The notes: a model not told the origin generated them from the sequence alone. A stretch of DNA of 11,054 nt from Paracoccaceae bacterium (GCA_003545125.1 DQCI01000273.1:17706-28759), one strand, 5' to 3'; counted from the first letter of the stretch, positions 4,839-10,991 are shown. Numbers and translations: made by a program.

Positions 4839-6911
4839 ATGAGCGAAACCGTGCGCTACGAGACGCGCGAAGGTGTCGCGCTGATCACCGTTGCCAATCC
4901 CCCGGTCAATGCGCTGGTGCAGCCGGTGCGGGCGGGGCTCGATGCCGCGCTGTCCCGGGCGATCGAAGACCCTGACATTGGCGCCATCGTGATTCGGGCG
5001 CAGGGGCGGACCTTCCCCGCCGGAACCGATGTGCGCGATTTCCACCGCGAGGCCGACCGGCCGCGGCTCGGCGAGGTTTGCGCGCGGATCGAGGTCGCGC
5101 CGAAACCCGTGATCGCCGCGATCCATGGCACAGCGCTCGGCGGCGGGCTCGAACTGGCGCTGGCCTGCCACTACCGGCTGGCGCTCGCCGGCACCCAGTT
5201 CGGCTTGCCGGACGTGATGTTGGGCGTGGTGCCCACCGCTGGCGGCACCCAGCGGTTGCCCCGGCTTGTCGGCCCCGCGCGGGCGCTCGAGATGCTGTTG
5301 AGCGGCCGTCCGGTCATGGCCAAGCAGGCAGAGCGCGCCGGGCTCATCGACAAGATGATCCGCAAGAACCTCGACCGCGCCGCCTTCGGCACGGCCCGCA
5401 ACATGGCCCGCGAAGGTCAGCCGCCGCGCCCGACCCGCGCCTGGACCGCGGGCCTGCGCGATCCCGGGGCCTATCTTGCCGTCGTGGCCGGGCGCCGCTC
5501 GGCGCTTTTGGACGCCCCCGAGGCGGCCCCGGCGAAGGTCGTGCACCTGGTCGAGGCGGCGCTGCTCTTGCCGTTCGACTCCGGGCTCGCGATGGAGCGC
5601 GCGGTCTACGAGAGCCTTGTCGACAGCCCCGAGGCCCGCGGGTTGCGCCATGCTTTTCTAGCGGAGCGGCGCTGCGCGCGTGACCAGGGCCGGGCGGATG
5701 CGCCGCCCCGCAAGGTCGAGCTTGTCGCGGTGTTGGGGCAGGGGGCTGACGCCGCGCGGGTGGCGCGTGCCTGCCTCGCGGGCGGGCTGCCGGTTCTGCT
5801 CGCCGAACCCGACGGGCCGGTGCGGCTGGCGCTGCGCGCCCGGATCGTCGCCGACTATTCCGAGGATGTGCGAACGGGGCGGGTCGCGAGCGAGGACCGC
5901 GACGCGGAGCTTAAACGTCTCCGCACAGCCGGCACCCTGGACGACCTCGGCGAAGCCGGGATGGTGATTGCGACCGAACGCAACCCGGAGGTTCAGAGCG
6001 CCGAACTCGCCCGTGCAGGGGCCGAGGCGCCGCCGGGCACGCTGCTGGCGCTGGGGGCGGGGGCGGATCTGGCCGAGATGGACCGGATTTCGGGCCGCCC
6101 GGGCGATGTGCTCGGCCTGCACATGCCGCCGCCGGCACACCGCACCCGGCTCCTCGAACTGGCGATGCCGGACGGGGCGGCCGGGGACCTTGTGCCCAGC
6201 GGGATCGCGTTTGCCCGGCGGATCGGCAAGGTGCCCGTGGTTCTGGCCAGTGGCACGGCGGGGCAGCTGACCGGGGCGCTCGAGGGCGCGCTGTTCGCGG
6301 CGGCTGAAGTCCTGGCGCTCACGGGCACCGATCCGGCCGCCATCGATGCCGCGATGCGCGGTGTCGGCTTGCCGCTGGGGCCGTTCGAGAAAGCTGATCG
6401 TGGCTGGCTGCATCCGGTGGATGCCCCCGGCGGCGACAGCCGGCTGCGCGCGCGGATGCAGGGCGCCGGCTGGACCGGACGCGCCGCCGGGCAGGGCTTC
6501 TATCGCTACGGTACCGACGGCGCTCTGCAGGGCGTGGCCCCCGAAGCCCGCCGGCTGATCGGGGCATTGCGCGAGGCGTCGCGGGTGCCGGCCGCCGTTA
6601 CGTCGCCGGGTGAGGACGAGATCCGGCGCCGCTGCCTTTTGGCGATGGCCAATGCCGGCGCGCGGCTGGTGATGGCCGGCGTGGTCGCACGCCCGTCCGA
6701 CGTGGACGTCGCGGCGATCCACGGTCTGGGTCTTGCGCGCTGGCTCGGGGGGCCGATGGAGGCCGCCGACCAGATCGGCCTCTTGCACGCGCGCAACCTG
6801 ATGCGCGGCTGGTCCGGGGCGGGCGATCTGTCGATGGCGGTCTGGACCCCTGCGCCGCTGCTCGACGAGTTGATCCGGTCCGGCGGGGATTTCGACAGCC
6901 TCAACGGCTGA
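4839..6911 (+). CDS. FadB/FadJ-like enoyl-CoA hydratase / 3-hydroxyacyl-CoA dehydrogenase fusion, with degenerate dehydrogenase half
   Basis: This 690-residue protein has the beta-oxidation multifunctional layout. Residues 1-about 190 are a crotonase domain: HGTALGGGLE (96-105), then GLPDVMLGVVPTAGGTQRL (122-140). Catalytic Glu105 is present, but the second catalytic position is Asp125 instead of Glu. Residues about 290-470 are a Rossmann domain (VAVLGQGADA, with Ala305 where GxGxxG needs Gly; Glu323 at the NAD-ribose position). Residues about 475-560 and 590-690 match the C-terminal dehydrogenase repeats (GLPLGPFEKAD; LARWLGGPMEAAD). His428 and Glu440 keep the 12-residue spacing of the HAD catalytic pair, but the usual Ser and Asn positions read Ala407 and Thr478. 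The start at 4839 has GAGG five bases upstream. An in-frame ATG at 4749 would add 30 residues foreign to the family and lacks a ribosome binding site. The hydratase assignment is strong. Dehydrogenase activity is doubtful. Confidence 0.88.
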   Translation: MSETVRYETREGVALITVANPPVNALVQPVRAGLDAALSRAIEDPDIGAIVIRAQGRTFPAGTDVRDFHREADRPRLGEVCARIEVAPKPVIAAIHGTALGGGLELALACHYRLALAGTQFGLPDVMLGVVPTAGGTQRLPRLVGPARALEMLLSGRPVMAKQAERAGLIDKMIRKNLDRAAFGTARNMAREGQPPRPTRAWTAGLRDPGAYLAVVAGRRSALLDAPEAAPAKVVHLVEAALLLPFDSGLAMERAVYESLVDSPEARGLRHAFLAERRCARDQGRADAPPRKVELVAVLGQGADAARVARACLAGGLPVLLAEPDGPVRLALRARIVADYSEDVRTGRVASEDRDAELKRLRTAGTLDDLGEAGMVIATERNPEVQSAELARAGAEAPPGTLLALGAGADLAEMDRISGRPGDVLGLHMPPPAHRTRLLELAMPDGAAGDLVPSGIAFARRIGKVPVVLASGTAGQLTGALEGALFAAAEVLALTGTDPAAIDAAMRGVGLPLGPFEKADRGWLHPVDAPGGDSRLRARMQGAGWTGRAAGQGFYRYGTDGALQGVAPEARRLIGALREASRVPAAVTSPGEDEIRRRCLLAMANAGARLVMAGVVARPSDVDVAAIHGLGLARWLGGPMEAADQIGLLHARNLMRGWSGAGDLSMAVWTPAPLLDELIRSGGDFDSLNG

Positions 6912-6927
6912 CGGCGCCAGACGCGGG

Positions 6928-6960
6928 GTGGGCGAAGAGTGGGCGAGGGGTGGGCGAACT
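6928..6960 (+). repeat. 11-bp tandem repeat, three units
   Basis: GTGGGCGA recurs at 6928, 6939 and 6950, exactly 11 bases apart, each followed by three variable bases (AGA, GGG, ACT). It starts 16 bases after the stop of the fadJ-like gene in non-coding DNA. The 11-base period is close to one DNA helical turn. Confidence 0.75.
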
Positions 6961-6991
6961 CGGACACAGGGTCAGGGGATTGAAAACATTA

Positions 6992-7007
6992 CAGGTAGCG
7001 CTAACTG
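6992..7007. promoter_or_regulatory. LacI-family-type operator palindrome
   Basis: CAGGTAGCGCTAACTG is a 16-bp inverted repeat with one mismatched pair around the core TAGCGCTA. It resembles operators of LacI/GalR regulators (TGTTAGCGCTAACA type). TTGAAA, a fair -35 element, begins 12 bases before it at 6980. No gene on either strand starts nearby: the region lies between two convergent genes. The operator reading is an inference from pattern only. Confidence 0.35.
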
Positions 7008-7092
7008 CTTTTTGGCGGGCGAAGTGGCGAACGAAGCAGCGGGCGAGGGTTTTGCCGGTGGCGATCCGGGCCGGACGCCTGCGCCCCTGCGA

Positions 7093-7139
7093 GCCGGCCT
7101 TGGGCAACCGGCGGGCCTGATGCCGGACGGGCTCAGGCC
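7093..7139. terminator. Hairpins between convergent genes, one covering the minus-strand stop codon
   Basis: GGCCTGA (7114-7120) pairs with TCAGGCC (7133-7139), and the inner GCC (7122-7124) pairs with GGC (7130-7132), making a 10-bp stem with one bulged T. The TCA at 7133-7135 is the stop codon of the minus-strand gene. A second stem, GCCGG/CCGGC (7093-7097 with 7108-7112), lies beside it. No T-tract is visible on either strand, so this is a likely bidirectional 3'-end structure rather than a proven terminator. Confidence 0.4.
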
Positions 7140-7348
7140 AGGATCACGCCGACCACGACCATCATCAACCCGAGCGCCGACAGCGCGAACGCGCCCATGT
7201 TCAGCACCATGGCGCGGCGCACCGCGTCTTTCAGCGCGTCGTCGTCGAGCCCCGCACGGCGGGCGCGCAGAACCCGCACGGCCGAAACGACCAGCCCGGC
7301 GAGCCCGACAAGCGCGACCAGGGTTCCGATGATGATGAGCCAGTCCAT
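7133..7348 (-). CDS. Small two-span membrane protein, function unknown
   Basis: This 71-residue protein has two hydrophobic segments (about residues 3-24 and 48-70) joined by a charged loop, RVLRARRAGLDDDALKDAVRRA. It is a probable hairpin in the inner membrane with the basic loop in the cytoplasm. The start is MDWLIIIG at 7348: reading the minus strand, GGAG lies a few bases upstream, while the longer frame (to 7423) adds a hydrophilic, poorly conserved-looking stretch. It follows another small membrane protein gene with a 37-base gap, so the two are probably one operon. The style resembles uncharacterised Rhodobacteraceae proteins. I cannot assign a family or function. Confidence 0.75.
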   Translation of the reverse strand: MDWLIIIGTLVALVGLAGLVVSAVRVLRARRAGLDDDALKDAVRRAMVLNMGAFALSALGLMMVVVGVILA

Positions 7349-7385
7349 GTTTCTCTCCGCGTCTCTCTCCGCCTGCATGCCCGCG

Positions 7386-7616
7386 TCAGCCGGAGAGGAA
7401 GTAGCGCAGGATGCCCCAGACATAAAGCCCCGAGAAGACGATGTTGATGTATTTCAGCTGCGGCTCGGTGTTGAGCCAGGCGACGTAGATCCAGATCAGG
7501 CAAAAGGGCAGGCTGAGCAACATCGGCCAGGGATGCATTTCCAGCACAAGCGCAAGGGTCGAGGCCAGGCCGAGGGCGAAAGCGAACCATTTCAACTCTT
7601 GCAGATGACGTGACAT
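7386..7616 (-). CDS. Small three-span membrane protein, function unknown
   Basis: This 76-residue protein has about three hydrophobic segments (roughly 8-26, 30-48 and 56-73) and many aromatic residues (HPWPMLLSLPFCLIWIYVAWL, WGILRYF). The short N-terminus MSRHLQELKW is probably cytoplasmic. The start at 7616 is chosen because GGAG lies 11 bases upstream on the minus strand and the protein begins directly before the first membrane segment. The frame stays open to 7733, but that extension looks like non-coding DNA. I associate this aromatic-rich layout with uncharacterised small Rhodobacteraceae proteins, possibly the one named DUF6552, but I cannot verify this. It is the first gene of a two-gene minus-strand unit. 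Function unknown. Confidence 0.75.
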   Translation of the reverse strand: MSRHLQELKWFAFALGLASTLALVLEMHPWPMLLSLPFCLIWIYVAWLNTEPQLKYINIVFSGLYVWGILRYFLSG

Positions 7617-7679
7617 CGGCGGGCGGACTCCGGTCAAGGCCCCGGCGCGACCGGCGCTGTACCGGTATCCGCGCAAAGG

Positions 7680-7705
7680 CCAAGGTCCCTCGGAAGGGAC
7701 CGTGG
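7680..7705. other. Strong inverted repeat / hairpin
   Basis: GGTCCCT (7684-7690) pairs with AGGGACC (7695-7701) around a 4-base loop. After one A-G mismatch, three more pairs (CCA with TGG) extend the stem to 7680-7705. Transcribed from the minus strand the loop is UCCG, a member of the stable UNCG class. That strand is the leader side of the small membrane protein operon, so it could be a 5'-UTR element or an operator; its function is not known. Confidence 0.5.
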
Positions 7706-7875
7706 ATGGATATGATCGTTTGCGAATGCCCATTTCACGGCGTGCCGTGCAGTACGGGCCAAAGGTGCGGCGGGAACCGGGGCGATCCAGGTGGCCGCCG
7801 CAGGAAGAATGTGCCCGATTTCGGGTCGTCGGACAAGGGGGGTGGCGGCTGCGGGAGGCGAGAAAGATGCGGGGC

Positions 7876-7904
7876 TTGAAGGCGCGCGCCCGGCGCGGTA
7901 GCTA
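7876..7904 (+). promoter_or_regulatory. Candidate sigma-70 promoter for gapR
   Basis: TTGAAG (7876-7881), 17 bases, then TAGCTA (7899-7904) is a reasonable alphaproteobacterial housekeeping promoter. Transcription would start near 7911 and give a leader of about 70 bases made mostly of the C-rich repeat tract. Confidence 0.4.
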
Positions 7905-7914
7905 AGGGTCCCGA

Positions 7915-7978
7915 CCCTGAAGACATCCCCCCGAAAACGGCCCCCCGAAGACAGCCCCGAAGACAGCCCCGGAGACCC
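7915..7978 (+). repeat. Degenerate 12-bp tandem repeats in the gapR leader
   Basis: Five units follow the pattern CCCCGAAGACAG: 7915-7926 (CCCTGAAGACAT), 7929-7940 (CCCCGAAAACGG), 7943-7954 and 7955-7966 (both CCCCGAAGACAG) and 7967-7978 (CCCCGGAGACCC). The last unit differs by A to G, which creates GGAG at 7971-7974. That is the Shine-Dalgarno of gapR, 7 bases before its ATG. Confidence 0.75.
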
Positions 7979-7981
7979 CCC

Positions 7982-8248
7982 ATGGACCTGACCGCAGACA
8001 GCCAGAAACCCGACAGCTACCGCGTGACCGCCGACGAACTGCGCCAGTTCATCGAACGCTTCGAACGGCTCGAGGCCGAAAAGAAGGATCTCGCCGAGCA
8101 GCAGAAGGAAGTGATGGCGGAGGCCAAGGCGCGGGGCTACGACACCAAGGTCATGCGCAAGGTGGTTGCACTGCGCAAGCGCGACAAGGACGATATTGCC
8201 GAGGAAGAGGCGGTGCTGGAGATGTACAAGGAAGCGCTCGGAATGTGA
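7982..8248 (+). CDS. gapR: GapR family (DUF2312) nucleoid-associated protein
   Basis: This 88-residue protein matches the length and character of the DUF2312/GapR family. In Caulobacter, GapR binds overtwisted, AT-rich DNA ahead of replication and transcription and supports topoisomerases. The signature is a long charged helix with ERFERLEAEKKDLAEQQKEVMAEAKARGYD, then the basic DNA-contacting stretch TKVMRKVVALRKRDKDD, and an acidic C-terminal helix (EEEAVLEMYKEALGM). The start at 7982 has GGAG 7 bases upstream, inside the last repeat of a leader tract. It is probably monocistronic: a candidate promoter lies at 7876-7904 and a cluster of three hairpins directly follows the stop. The family call rests on sequence memory of conserved segments. 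Whether it is the sole GapR of this genome cannot be seen. Confidence 0.92.
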   Translation: MDLTADSQKPDSYRVTADELRQFIERFERLEAEKKDLAEQQKEVMAEAKARGYDTKVMRKVVALRKRDKDDIAEEEAVLEMYKEALGM

Positions 8249-8254
8249 GCGGGG

Positions 8255-8320
8255 GAAGGCGTTTCGAAACGCCTTCGTAACGCGGTTTCAACCCGCGTTC
8301 ATGCCGCTTCGAAGCGGCAT
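8255..8320. terminator. Three adjacent hairpins between convergent genes
   Basis: Hairpin 1 is a perfect 22-bp palindrome (8255-8276; arm GAAGGCGTTTC). Hairpin 2 pairs AACGCGG (8279-8285) with CCGCGTT (8293-8299) around TTTCAAC. Hairpin 3 is a perfect 20-bp palindrome (8301-8320; arm ATGCCGCTTC). All three centres are built on TTCGAA or TTTCAA. They fill most of the 113-base gap between gapR and the convergent minus-strand gene. They probably serve as bidirectional termination or RNA 3'-end protection, though a mobile palindromic repeat is also possible. Confidence 0.6.
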
Positions 8321-8361
8321 CGCGCCTGGTGTGGTCGGCGTGGCCGCGTGGCCGCGGGAGC

Positions 8362-9237
8362 TCAGGCGGTGATGACCCGCACCCCGTCAATGCGCGAGAT
8401 CTCGACCATGTCGTCGTCGTAGACCGCGGTCAGGTGGTCGATGAGCTCCGGCGTCCAGCCCGGCAGGTCGAGCTCTTCTTCGACCTCGTCCTCGAGCGCG
8501 TATTTGTCGAGAAAGGCCGCGAGCACCCGGCGGCGCTGTTCCTCGTTGGCCGGGGGGTGGGCCGCGAGATAGCTGCGGATCCGCTTGATGCCTTCCTTGG
8601 CGATGATCCGGCTGAGGATGTCGAACCCGCCCATCAACTGCACGTCGGCTGCCAGCCCGGTCACGCTATGCATCACCTCCGGCCAGATCAACGGCGTATC
8701 CTCGTTGCACCAGATGGTGATCGGCGCCTCCGGGTTGGCGGCGCGGATGTCGCGGACCATGTCGGACCAGACCAGCGAGTCGGGGTCGATTCTGGCGGTG
8801 TATTCGGCGAAGGGCGCCTTTTGCAGCCGCATGTGCAGCGCCGGCACGAAGGTGGCGGGGTTGCGGACCGCGAAAAAGAACTCGACCTCGTTGTCCGGGA
8901 ACAGGTTGGCCAGCGCGCGCGTTGCCGCGCCCGACCGCGGGTAGAGCCGCCCGGCCCGCAGCGCCCCTGGGTGGTTCGACAGGAAATAGGGGCTCGAGAG
9001 CACCAGCCGCTCGGTGTCGTCGGCTTCGAGGATCTGTTCGAGCAACACGTCCTGGGTGTCCGGGCTCGCCCGCTCGCCCTTGAGTTTCTCCAGCACCTGG
9101 TTGACGATCGGCCGATACCGTCCCGGCCCCGGCACGGCGACGTTCTCGGCCAGCAGAACCTTGGAGTTTTTCAGGAGCGAGCGGACGAGCTGGTCGTCGT
9201 CGGTCTCATGCACGCCGAGGTGGAACGAAATACGCAT
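8362..9237 (-). CDS. Conserved hypothetical protein resembling a degenerate sulfotransferase
   Basis: This 291-residue soluble protein has no signal peptide or membrane segment. The N-terminus MRISFHLGVHETDDDQLVRSLLKN has the layout of the PAPS-binding start of bacterial sulfotransferases (hHhGxHKTGTTxLQxxL), but the phosphate-binding KTGTT is replaced by ETDDD. A later segment, FFFAVRNPATFVPAL (about 118-132), resembles the RxPxxxxxS motif of the 3'-phosphate site without the Ser. Other notable stretches are ITIWCNEDTPLIWPEVM and a conserved-looking end, LDLPGWTPELIDHLTAVYDDD. The start at 9237 directly precedes the first strand; an in-frame ATG at 9246 adds MHN. Neither has a good ribosome binding site. 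It is convergent with gapR and divergent from the ABC permease gene. I recall similar uncharacterised Rhodobacteraceae proteins, but the sulfotransferase link is my inference. Confidence 0.8.
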   Translation of the reverse strand: MRISFHLGVHETDDDQLVRSLLKNSKVLLAENVAVPGPGRYRPIVNQVLEKLKGERASPDTQDVLLEQILEADDTERLVLSSPYFLSNHPGALRAGRLYPRSGAATRALANLFPDNEVEFFFAVRNPATFVPALHMRLQKAPFAEYTARIDPDSLVWSDMVRDIRAANPEAPITIWCNEDTPLIWPEVMHSVTGLAADVQLMGGFDILSRIIAKEGIKRIRSYLAAHPPANEEQRRRVLAAFLDKYALEDEVEEELDLPGWTPELIDHLTAVYDDDMVEISRIDGVRVITA

Positions 9238-9329
9238 GTTGTGCATAGAGCCGCACGAATGAGTGGGATTCGAGGCAATATATCGGCATTTCTGGACAGT
9301 TAAACGGGTTTCGCGTAAGGGAAATCGCG
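9238..9329. promoter_or_regulatory. Divergent promoter region, sulfotransferase-like gene / ABC permease
   Basis: This 92-base gap holds an AT-rich core, CAATATATCGG (around 9277-9287), which could serve as -10 on either strand, although no convincing -35 is visible. AAGGGA (9317-9322) is the permease ribosome binding site, 7 bases before the ATG. It lies in the loop of a small stem (TCGCG 9311-9315 with CGCGA 9326-9330). I see no clear Fur, Irr or RirA box. Confidence 0.4.
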
Positions 9330-10988
9330 ATGGTTGACCAAAACGCTCAAGTTTCCCGGTCCGGGGCCCGCGGCCGCCTGCCGACCCTCTGGTCGGTCGG
9401 AGCGGTGGTGATCGGCGTCGCGGTCGTGGCGCCGATCTTCGCGATCCTGTGGATGGCGTTTGCGCCGTCCGAAAATGTCTGGCCGCACTTGATGGCGACG
9501 GTGTTGCCACGCTACCTCTCCAACACTGCGATCATCGCAGGCAGTGTGGCGCTGATCGCCGCGATGGTGGGGACGGGCAGCGCCTGGTACGTGGCGATGT
9601 ACCGGTTCCCGGGCGCGCGCTGGCTCGAATGGATGTTGTTGTTCCCGCTCGCCATTCCGGCCTATGTGGGCGCCTATGCGCTGGTCGATTTCCTCGAGTT
9701 CTCGGGCCCGGTGCAGACCGGGCTGCGCGGGCTGTTCGGCTGGGACAGCGCGCGCGACTACTGGTTCCCCGAGATCCGGTCGCGCGGGGCTGCGGTCGTG
9801 GTCCTGGCCGCGGCACTCAACCCCTATGTCTACCTGATGGCGCGCACCGCCTTCCGTGAGCAATCAGGGGGGATCTACGAGGTCGCCCGGGCGCTGGGCT
9901 CCGGCCCCATCGCCCGGTTCTGGCGGGTGGGCCTGCCGCTCGCGCGGCCCGCCATCGCCGCCGGGACGGCGATCGTGATGATGGAGACGGTGTCGGATTT
10001 CGGCGTCGTCGAGTTCTTCGCGGTCCAGACCCTCACCACCGGTATTTTCACCACCTGGCTCGAGATGGGAAACGCCGGTGGTGCGGCGCAGTTGTCGCTG
10101 GTGATCCTCGGTCTCGTGCTGCTGCTTGTCGGGCTCGAAAAGGCGAGCCGGTCAAAGAGCCGCTTCTACCAGGGCGCGCGCCACCAGCGGCCGATCGAGA
10201 CGATCCGGCTCACCGGCTGGCACGGCTGGCTCGCGACGGCGCTGTGCACTGTGCCCTTCGTGGTGGGGTTCGTGCTGCCGGTGGGGGTGATCGGCTGGCA
10301 TTCGGTGGTCAACGCGGAGGGCTGGATGGCGCCGGGCCTGGCGCTGGCGCTACGCAACACGCTGGTGGTCGGCGGGGCGGCGGCCGTTGTCACGGTGACG
10401 GCGGCGCTGTTTCTGACCTACGGGATCAAGCTGACCGCCTCGCGTCTGCCGCGCAGGATCACGCCCATCACCACCATCGGCTATGCCGCCCCTGGTGCGG
10501 TGCTGGGCGTGGGCATCCTGATCCCGCTCGCGGCCGCCGACAACGCCATTGCCGACACGATCTACAATCTGACCGGATGGGACCCGGGGCTGTTCATGAC
10601 CGGCACCGCCTTCGCCGTTGTCTATGCCTATTCGGTGCGCTTCTTCGCCATCGCCCAGGGCGCGGCCGAAAGCGCGATGGACCGGGTCTCGCCGTCGCTG
10701 CCGATGGCGGCCCGCTCGCTCGGGCGCACCGCCGGCGGCGCGCTGCGCGAGATTTACGTGCCGCTGATCCGCGGCTCCGTCGGCACGGCGCTGCTCTTGG
10801 TGTTTGTCGACAGCGTGAAGGAACTGCCCGCGACCTTGCTGCTGCGGCCGTTCAACTACAACACCCTGTCGACCCGCGTCTACGAGAAGGCCTCGCTCGA
10901 GCAGATCGGCCAGGCGGCGCCGGCGGCGATGCTGGTGATCGCGGTTGGCCTCGCCGCGGTGGCGCTGGCCGCCCGCGCCAGCAAGTGA
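9330..10988 (+). CDS. Fe(III)-type ABC transporter permease, two fused membrane domains (FbpB/AfuB-like)
   Basis: This 552-residue inner-membrane protein has about 12 hydrophobic segments in two halves, each with a binding-protein-dependent permease domain. The cytoplasmic EAA loops that contact the ATPase are EVARALGSGPIARFWRVGLPLARP (residues 184-207) and MAARSLGRTAGGALREIYVPLIRG (from 459), both with the conserved Gly and a C-terminal LP or PL. The fused layout, the length and segments such as ETVSDFGVVEFFAVQTLTTGIF and VDSVKELPATLLLRPFNYNTL are characteristic of ferric-iron FbpB/SfuB/AfuB permeases. The start at 9330 has AAGGGA 7 bases upstream. No binding protein or ATPase gene is visible on either side: the upstream gene is divergent and a tRNA follows 43 bases after the stop. 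Partners must be encoded elsewhere. Iron is inferred from family resemblance; other substrates are possible. Confidence 0.9.
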   Translation: MVDQNAQVSRSGARGRLPTLWSVGAVVIGVAVVAPIFAILWMAFAPSENVWPHLMATVLPRYLSNTAIIAGSVALIAAMVGTGSAWYVAMYRFPGARWLEWMLLFPLAIPAYVGAYALVDFLEFSGPVQTGLRGLFGWDSARDYWFPEIRSRGAAVVVLAAALNPYVYLMARTAFREQSGGIYEVARALGSGPIARFWRVGLPLARPAIAAGTAIVMMETVSDFGVVEFFAVQTLTTGIFTTWLEMGNAGGAAQLSLVILGLVLLLVGLEKASRSKSRFYQGARHQRPIETIRLTGWHGWLATALCTVPFVVGFVLPVGVIGWHSVVNAEGWMAPGLALALRNTLVVGGAAAVVTVTAALFLTYGIKLTASRLPRRITPITTIGYAAPGAVLGVGILIPLAAADNAIADTIYNLTGWDPGLFMTGTAFAVVYAYSVRFFAIAQGAAESAMDRVSPSLPMAARSLGRTAGGALREIYVPLIRGSVGTALLLVFVDSVKELPATLLLRPFNYNTLSTRVYEKASLEQIGQAAPAAMLVIAVGLAAVALAARASK

Positions 10989-10991
10989 CGC

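Larger units (their letters stand above)
7617..7981. other. 365-base divergent intergenic region
   Basis: This lies between the divergently transcribed small membrane protein operon and gapR. It contains a TACCGGTA palindrome (7660-7667), a strong hairpin (7680-7705), a candidate gapR promoter (7876-7904), a small hairpin (AGGGT/ACCCT, 7905-7918) and a C-rich repeat tract (7915-7978). Several open frames of 60-90 codons cross it, but their peptides are Arg/Gly-rich shadow-like sequence with no recognisable domain or convincing start. I find no clear promoter for the minus-strand operon. Confidence 0.6.

Noticed and set aside
5658..6788. Minus-strand open frame of 376 codons opposite the fadJ-like gene
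   Set aside because: Antisense shadow without domain features or ribosome binding site.
7610..7905. Overlapping + strand frames of 67-89 codons in the divergent gap
   Set aside because: No recognisable protein features, Arg/Gly/Cys-rich composition, and they cross a strong hairpin and promoter elements.
9267..9271. GATTC (GANTC, CcrM methylation site) in the divergent promoter region
   Set aside because: GANTC sites occur many times in the window, including inside genes, so one copy here is not evidence of cell-cycle control.
8329..9303. Plus-strand open frame of 324 codons opposite the sulfotransferase-like gene
   Set aside because: Peptide is typical antisense sequence (HVGCQPGHAM, VDRGQVV style) and overlaps the hairpin cluster region. 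The minus-strand protein is well formed.
9238..9510. N-terminal extension of the sulfotransferase-like protein to 382 residues
   Set aside because: It would run antisense into the ABC permease start and is Arg/Ser/Pro-rich. The family-like protein begins at MRISFHLG.
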